Part shown: positions 58,001 through 64,000 of the stretch, one piece after another
How the letters are laid out: every line of letters begins with the position of its first letter
Position numbering within the stretch: the first letter of the stretch is position 1
Assembly (NCBI GenBank): GCA_958450365.1
Contig: CAUEEP010000899.1
Span: 613,501-677,500, forward strand
DNA from: Mesorhabditis belari
Taxonomy: Eukaryota; Nematoda; Chromadorea; Rhabditida; Rhabditidae
Direction of reading: 5' to 3'
Length of the DNA stretch: 64,000 nt
Program-made: the position numbers and the translations under genes
The notes under the pieces: generated by a model
Told to the model about the DNA's origin: nothing
Databases searched by the model: none
What the model saw: the letters and a program-made list of their open reading frames with translations, nothing else

Positions 58001-61000
58001 GAAAGGACAAAATCATGACTGAAAGCTTTGAGTAGCCAAGCCACCAGCCAGCGGAAATATTGGAACCATATTGGAACCACATTGCCAACCATACAGCCAT
58101 CCACAGCGAGCCAGCCATCGGAACCATACAGGCAACCAGCCAGCCAGCCATTTTCATTCTTCCATTTTATCTCGTGACATCCAGGATTTACAAAAATCAA
58201 ATAATTTCAGCAATTTCTAATGGTGAGCACGCTAGACGAGCGAGATCATATAAAACCAGGCCAAAACTAACCAAATGACAAGTTTTTTTCAGTTTTTTGA
58301 ACTTTTAGAGTCTAGAGAGTCAAGCCAAAGAATTAATTAAGCATTTCTTGTTTGCAAAATCACTCAAATTCATCAAGTATTCTCGAATGCAAATAGACGA
58401 ATGGAATACTCCCAAAAAAAAAAGAACAATTTCATGTAAATGAGGTGTCATTTCTATTAGAGAATGTCATTCTAATAAAGCATTTACGATATCTAAAGTC
58501 GTATCGATAACTTTAGCTCTAAAAGAAGTTCTAAAAAGTCTCGATTTTAAGGAGTCAGGAATGGTTTTCTGTTTCTCATGTTAGGTCTAAGCTCATCGAA
58601 AACCAAAAAAAATGATCAGCCTCTAAATCATACACAAGCCAAATGTATAGTTGTGTCCAAAGTACCCAAGTCCTTCCAAACACGTCAAACATTCCAATTG
58701 TTAGGCTAATTGTTTGTGTCAAGCAAGTAAATTGACAGTGATTGAGGTCAAATTGAGGCTTCTTTGACAGCCCACCCAAGGCATCAAATTTACATTTTAT
58801 TGACAGCTCTAGTTCCGGTCAAATCACTTCTTTGCCATCTATTGCTATACCCTTTTTCCTATTCAAATCACGGGCAATTTGTCACGGCAAACGCTTCCGA
58901 TATGGGTTTCGTTGTTGGGGAAAAGGGAAAGGGAAAGGAAAAGGAAAAGGGAAAGAAAAAGGGAAAGGTTTACTCAGAAAGAAGGTGCTTTGAGTAATCG
59001 CTGAGAATTTTTTTTGGTTTCTGGAGGGATTTACTAGAAGATTTATGGTAAACACAAAATTGGGAAATGTTTTTGAGGAAGATTTACGAGCTGTAGTTGA
59101 ATTTGAGTCGAGGTTCAGGATTCGAAAGTTTTAAAATCACTTTGCTTTGCCTCTTGTAGTAGTTAAACAGAAACAAACCGCTTCATCAAGTCGTTGCACA
59201 GCTGTCGATGCGTGTTCAAGAGCGCTGAGAAAAGCGTTGGAGACGCCGAGACACGCCAACTCTGACTCGACTAATTGCACCAATTCGGCGGCTCTCCTGA
59301 AAATTTTTTGATTCCATAAAGTAATCTAATGGTTTGAAATGGTCCTGCTATTGTTTGGTCAGCTTTTTTTCTTAAACCTAGTGAACTAATTGTTCAAGCA
59401 AACCTTGTAAACGGTGTATCTTCGATTGCTAATGCTGTGGGCGTTGATGGAGCAGTCGATTTCTCTCTTTTGTTATCCCATTTCTTTAAACATGCCTCAA
59501 AAGCCGGATTTCGAACCAAGAGCTGAGCTCGATTCTTGTGTTGAATCATGAGCACACCCGGGGATTGTGACCATGGTTCACCGTCGACTTGTACCTAGAA
59601 AATGAAGATCATTGTCATAAAATGAAAGACAGATTGCTAGCAGCTTGTAAAAAGTTGTCTAATTATAGTCTAATTACAGTTTATCTAGCTGGTAAGTCAA
59701 TTCAACCAATCTTATCAGCTGAATAGTTTTTAGTGACAAGAGATTATGATTTACAGTACGTTTAGATGCTCAATTCTTAAAGCAACTCACCGGAATCGGC
59801 TCATCTCCAATAATCGTGATTCTCACTGTTCGACACTGGGCCAAGCGATGATTTTGGAGTCGAACCATATTTGGGACACGAGATGTGGCAACGTGAATCA
59901 CACCAAATAGAGCAACAACCTGTAAAAGACTAGCTCTTATAAATTTCTCTGACAAGGTTCACTTAAGAATAGACTCTAAACCTGATCTAGTTTACCAATT
60001 AGAGTCAAAAACATTTCAAGATTTACCTCTAGCAATCGATCATCATACGATTGTGGCTGAAACACATCATCTTTACCGGATCCCCAAAAGTTCGCACCAC
60101 CCGAATATGAGGGAATATTGAGGATGACGATACCTTGAAGGTTCGGCAAATCGATCACTCGACCATCGCATTCGAGTCTAAAATTAGCATTTAGCTTGGT
60201 TTCTTGGTTATTAAAAGATGCCTTTTTACGAGTATTTCATTGTTTTTTTTGAATATCTTGAGCTATTTGTTCAATTATGCTAGAGCTAGAGCTAGCCAAT
60301 TATGATAGTTCTGTCGAAATACTGTAGAAGTACCATAGAACGGTACTGTAGCCTATAGAAGTATAGGTTGACTTGCTCTAGTTGTTTATCCAAGTCTTTT
60401 TTAAAACTATAATTTTGAATTTAAAAAGCGTAGGGATCTATAGTTGAGGTTATCTTTAAGAATCGATACAATTCCTTCATCATCATCAATTTCTAGTTTT
60501 CTTTTCAGTGCTTACACTAGACATGAGAAAATGTCAACCCGAGCCTAATTCCACGCTTGTAATCGGCTTGTAATCGAGGGTAGCCTAATTCCACCTTCGT
60601 TTTCTCAGCCCTTTTCTTAGCCGAAAATTGCTCTGAAATTTTGTCTACAAGCTGAAAATGTTGATTTCTATCTGTAGACAAAATTTCCGAGCAATCGGCC
60701 AAGAAAACGCAGGTGGAATTAGGTTCGACTTGGAATTTTTCCATGTCTAATAACTAGCCCATATGGCATTTACTCTATAACTACTAGCAGTACAGTAGAC
60801 AGTATACAGTAGACATAGACACAGTTACAGTAGACCGTAGAGGGCTTCTAAGCCGTAGATCTACCGTACCCTGTACCTACCGTGAGCCTATCGTACCCGT
60901 TGCATGTCTGCTACCTACCATATACGTTTACTATACAAAAATAGTTGATATACCGTATCCGTTGCTCCAAATTCTTATACGTGCGATGCATCAACTCTTT

Positions 61001-63309
61001 CCCGCCCAACATCCCGTACCAAAGGAAAAGCTTGGAGCGACTTCGAGTCTAAAATTCGATCTTTGAAAAGGTAGATTGAAAAATGGAAAGAAAAATTCGG
61101 AAATGCTGAATAGCAATTTTGCAAACCTTATCCGAGTCCTCTTCTCGTTTATTGTGAAAATCGAGAGCAATCTTTGCATCCAAACCAATCCCAAAATAAT
61201 TGTTCATCACTTTAAGCTCTTTGTATTGATCTCTGAAAAGAATAAAATTGAAGATGATGAAAAAAAAAGAATTTCAATGCTTTTCACACTGCTATTTTGC
61301 TGTTTGCTAAATGTGCTAAATGTTCAGATAGCTACCGTCTCCAGCCATTCTTTTGCACCGTATTCTTCTCTCCTAATCATTGCCTATCGTAGTTACGTTT
61401 CAAGAAATAAAGATATAACAAACGTTCGAGATATAACAAAATAATTAGAATGATTTCCAAATTGTACACACTTGATATTCACTCCATGCGCGGCATCAGA
61501 GTTCGCAAAACCGAGCACTTTCGCATTCAACAGCAACAATTCGGCGATCAGCGAGCTGCCCGTTGTGGCTCCAGGGGAGATGAGGTGTCTTCAAAAGAGA
61601 AAAAAAAACGGATTAACAGGAAGAATTTGTTGAAACATATACCTATATACCTAGAGAATACATATACATACACCTAGAGAACTGTTTCAACTTCTCACCG
61701 ATTTTCGAAACCAAATCTAGCTACAAAACGCTCACGTAGAATTCTAAGAAACACATATTTTTTCCCATCAGCTCTGGTTTTTAAGAAAAATGTGTCCAAA
61801 GTTTCGGCAATTTTTCACAAACTTCACCTATAAAAGGGCGCTTACTGCCGAAAGGCCGTAAATGCGGCGGCAGCCTAGGGGATAGTGTGCTAGACTCTGA
61901 AATCTATGCCATTTTTGCTCGTGGGTTCAATCCCGCTTGCCGCTAAATTTTTCACTTTTTTTGTCACAAGTATAAAAAACGCTTTTTGTGGTAAGTTGAA
62001 ACGAATTCCCTAAGTGAAGTTTAGAAGTTTTAAAATTTAATATATTGGCTAGTTCTTTTGCACAACATTTCAACTCAATTAGGACACGAATTATGAGTTT
62101 TGAATTCACAGCAACACTTGTTTCATTATAGAATTTTATACTGTACATTTTTATTAGTTTACCTAGCCTGTGGTGCTTCGACGACGGATCGCTTTTTGCC
62201 CTTTATCCGGTGACTCCACGCAACAGCGCCTGGGGTTCGCGGGGTGAGGATTACGTTTGATGTTGATGGCACTTCGCCGGAGTGATCTAAAATAATCTTT
62301 GTTTAGAATGAGGGTTTTTTTAAAAGTCTTGTCCTTATTTTATAAGTTTTAAAGCTGGTAAGCTGATGTCAGCTTTCAAATTTCAACTGGATCCGAGCCA
62401 GGCCGAGCCAATCAAGAACCAGACTTGATCAAGACCCGATGCCACTAATACTTGCAGATTTAGAGTCAAAGTTGAGATCATCTACCTAGTGTTATTGCTA
62501 GTGAAAGAGCTGAAGCCGCTTCCCTAAGAGTTAGTTTTGTTCTTTTTAAATAGTTTTGTTCTGTTCCTAATAGTTCCAAAAGTTCTGGTATCTGATTCAC
62601 CTTAGCAGGCTAACTTAATCGTAAGCAAACCATTTGCTAGCGAAAAGAAAGAGTTGAAGCAGTTCCCCTAAGAGTTAGTTTTGTTCTGTTTCTAATAGTT
62701 TTGCTCTAGTTTTGTTCTGTTCCTAATCGTTCCAAAAGTTCTGGTATCTGATTCACCTTAGTAGGCTAAATGAATCCTAAGCAAACCATTTCAATAGTAA
62801 TCCCTACCATTTTAAGATCAATTTCTTAGCAATCAAAAATTTCCCTCACCATAAATACTACTATCCGAGTGTGAGAGTTTGATTTCGCCGCCTCCTTGCG
62901 TGTACAAATGACTCTCTGACGAGGGTTTGAATAAGCGATCGGGTCGTCCTGAAAATAATTCTATAAAAGATAACGTTCAGGATTTTCAACCTATAATCTG
63001 TTCTCTTGTAATTCCATCATATTCTTGTTCTTTGATTAAATCTCGGTGATCTATCCGAAAGTCGTCGGGCCACATCGCTGACTGTTCGCGGGATGAGGCG
63101 GCTGGAGTTGGTGGTTGCACACCGATGCTGAATCTAAAAAAAATTTCGATTTTCTATTAGCCATGGAGTTAATTGTATCCCCGTTCTCTTAAGCTTTCAA
63201 TATAAACCTTACCTCAATGACTCCAATTGCTTAACAAGTGGTTCTGCTTCTGTCCCTGACACCTCAACATGTGGGGATCGACTGGCGGCCGAGCGATCAG
63301 GTGAATTGC
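49068..63309 (-). CDS. dgk-4: diacylglycerol kinase, type II (delta/eta-like), 5' partial
   Basis: Converts diacylglycerol to phosphatidic acid. The catalytic DAGKc domain is right of the window. Visible here: a low-complexity linker (exons 63309-63213, 63133-62991, 62948-62850, 62286-62163); then the accessory domain with [93 protein letters not shown] and [13 protein letters not shown]. Helical exons near 59.2, 52.9 and 51.1 kb follow, then a basic stretch ([12 protein letters not shown]) and a SAM domain (exons 49796-49679, 49603-49549): [42 protein letters not shown]. It ends ...VERRGCMCWR. The domain order is that of DGK delta/eta, whose SAM domain mediates oligomerisation. The symbol assumes orthology to the C. 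elegans type II gene. One intron (about 53.0-59.2 kb) encloses a plus-strand gene. Confidence 0.85.
50335..50529. repeat. CTAT/CTAA/CAAT microsatellite
   Basis: Nearly 200 bases of tetranucleotides (CTAT, with CTAA, CGAT and CAAT variants) in a dgk intron, running straight into the divergent MITE-1 copy. Confidence 0.95.
50530..50801. mobile_element. MITE-1, divergent subfamily copy 5
   Basis: Shares the TACCGTAAATACTGTA / AGTATTTACGGTA ends and internal layout with the other copies, but the interior has diverged strongly (TTGGTACCAAAAAATCATAG instead of the usual hairpin arm). Confidence 0.75.
51454..51537 (-). repeat. partial duplicate of a dgk exon
   Basis: Repeats 50968-51000 and 51134-51187: the acceptor and the codons for GDEPDK of a dgk exon, then cut off by AT-rich sequence after about ten codons. 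It cannot serve as a full alternative exon. Confidence 0.65.
53205..53628. repeat. ~141-bp tandem repeat, 3 copies
   Basis: Units begin GAGTTGCAACAATTTT at 53205, 53346 and 53487 and share ATTATGGAATGCA and ACTTCAAAATCTCT. They diverge progressively from left to right. Confidence 0.85.
54446..54492. repeat. 10-bp tandem repeat CTAGCTTGAC
   Basis: Four to five units of CTAGCTTGAC in the large dgk intron. Confidence 0.8.
55138..57620 (+). CDS. four-TM membrane protein nested in the dgk intron, unknown family
   Basis: Opposite strand to dgk. Exons 55138-55334, 55364-55483, 55981-56069, 56814-56910 and 57456 onward join in frame. The first is hydrophilic ([31 protein letters not shown], basic [16 protein letters not shown]). 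Four hydrophobic segments follow: [59 protein letters not shown]; and [18 protein letters not shown], which continues into EFIVIFYFL if the frame is read through to the stop at 57618. The 5' exon with the start codon was not found, the intron between exons 1 and 2 would be only 29 bases, and an alternative 3' exon ([20 protein letters not shown], to about 57725) is open. I do not recognise the family. Confidence 0.5.
55558..55700. repeat. AGGTTTAAA-type tandem repeat
   Basis: About fifteen units of TTTAAAAGG / CTTAAAAGG, lying in an intron of both dgk and the nested gene. The long open frames across it, on both strands, are artefacts of the period. Confidence 0.9.
56354..56622. mobile_element. 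MITE-1 copy 6
   Basis: Complete element (ends TACCGTAAATACTATAATTG / CTATTACAGTATTTACGGTA) within an intron of the nested gene. Confidence 0.85.
61867..61944 (+). tRNA. tRNA-like sequence, isotype unclear, 8-nt anticodon loop
   Basis: 78 nt. Acceptor arms GCGGCAG / TTGCCGC pair over seven positions. A B-box-like GGGTTCAATCCC forms a good T arm. D-arm CTAG/CTAG encloses GGGATAGTGTG. The anticodon stem TAGA/TCTA leaves a loop CTCTGAAA of eight bases rather than seven, so the anticodon could be read CTG or TGA. The variable region is long (class II-like). T-runs follow. Either a pseudogene/SINE head or an unusual tRNA. It lies in a dgk intron, on the opposite strand. Confidence 0.45.
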
Positions 63310-64000
63310 CTGGAAAATCCTTGAGTCATTTCTTAGTTCAGAAGTTAAAATAGATTGGCTAAACTTAAGAATAAAGTAAGAATAATAGTGCTAAAGATGT
63401 AATAGCATGGAATTATCCAAAAAAAATCAATCTCTATTTGCTTCTACTATTAAGCTGATGCATATCTTTACAATTTTTTTCCAAATCTTTATTTTCATGG
63501 AGAAGAATTCTTTACCAAATTTGTACTAACCAAACTATTAAAAAGGTCTATAATTTCTTTACAAAATGGCTTTTAAAAAGAAAGAGCTCAAAGCTCGCCT
63601 CAACTCAGTAAAAAAAAAGCATTTTTTTGTAAAATTTTCAATTACTGTTTTAAAGAAAATGGCTGAACAGATTGTTTTCAAATTTTACAAAATTATGTAA
63701 CCAAATGAGCTCTATCTTTTTTAATTTGATTCCAAAATAAATTTGTATTGAAGAAAGTGTGCAAATTGTGGCTTCAGCATCGAAACAGTCGGCATTTGGG
63801 TGCTCGCTTTTGCGCCTTTAACACATTCGCGACGAGGCGTTTTTTTTGCGTTACTGCCCCAGTGGACGAGGGGTGTCTCGCAAAGCTCTTAGCCCCGAAA
63901 TACACCTTCTGTATGTAAAATTTCATACTGAATCCGACTCTCTAATCATATTTTGAAAATATGGCTGCCTCAAAAAGAACTAATCGAATCTTTTTACATT
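63310..64000. other. dgk intron sequence to the window edge
   Basis: No exon of the catalytic domain could be recognised here; AT-rich with homopolymer runs. The upstream dgk exons are presumably beyond base 64000. Confidence 0.4.

Overview
The window is nuclear DNA of a nematode, most likely a rhabditid. It is AT-rich, its genes are cut by many introns of about 40-60 bases, the 3' splice sites read TTTCAG/TTTTAG, and one gene start sits directly behind a trans-splice-type acceptor. The encoded families also fit: INTS1, a DUF273 glycosyltransferase, small secreted cysteine-rich proteins, Tc1/mariner elements and MITEs.

Layout. Bases 1-746 hold the 3' end of rps-26 (eS26). From 1.5 to 33.1 kb is a heavily rearranged segmental duplication. 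The intact version on the right is: RING/TRIM-like gene (+, 16.5-18.2 kb), ints-1 (-, 19.3-28.2 kb), mitochondrial enoyl reductase mecr (-, 28.5-31.3 kb) and a two-TM RING-CH (MARCH-type) ligase (+, 31.5-33.1 kb). The left version (1.5-12.8 kb) is scrambled and decayed. It holds the ints-1 3' part (inverted), a second RING/TRIM gene (inverted), a proline-rich gene, an ints-1 5' part with several internal deletions (direct), a mecr exon fragment, and an inverted MARCH pseudogene that has lost zinc ligands. A third partial copy (14.4-15.1 kb) is broken by a 5'-truncated Tc1-like transposon.

From 33.4 to 43.6 kb, all on the minus strand: two paralogous tiny secreted CC-motif proteins, a 421-residue arylacetamide-deacetylase-like serine hydrolase, and a DUF273 glycosyltransferase whose last intron holds a mariner remnant. 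43.8-48.6 kb is a transposon graveyard: a ~265-bp MITE family (six copies in the window) and a Mutator-like element with a 10-bp target duplication and FLYWCH-like exons. From 49.07 kb to the right edge runs a type II diacylglycerol kinase (minus strand; linker, accessory and SAM domains visible, catalytic core beyond the window). Its ~6-kb intron encloses a plus-strand four-TM gene. A tRNA-like sequence lies in another dgk intron.

The genes are mostly housekeeping and unrelated in pathway. The one functional linkage suggested by layout is mecr -> ints-1 (same strand, 280 bp apart, acceptor next to the ATG), which looks like an operon. Exon joins were made by eye from frame and splice consensus. 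No similarity search was run; family calls rest on recognised motifs.
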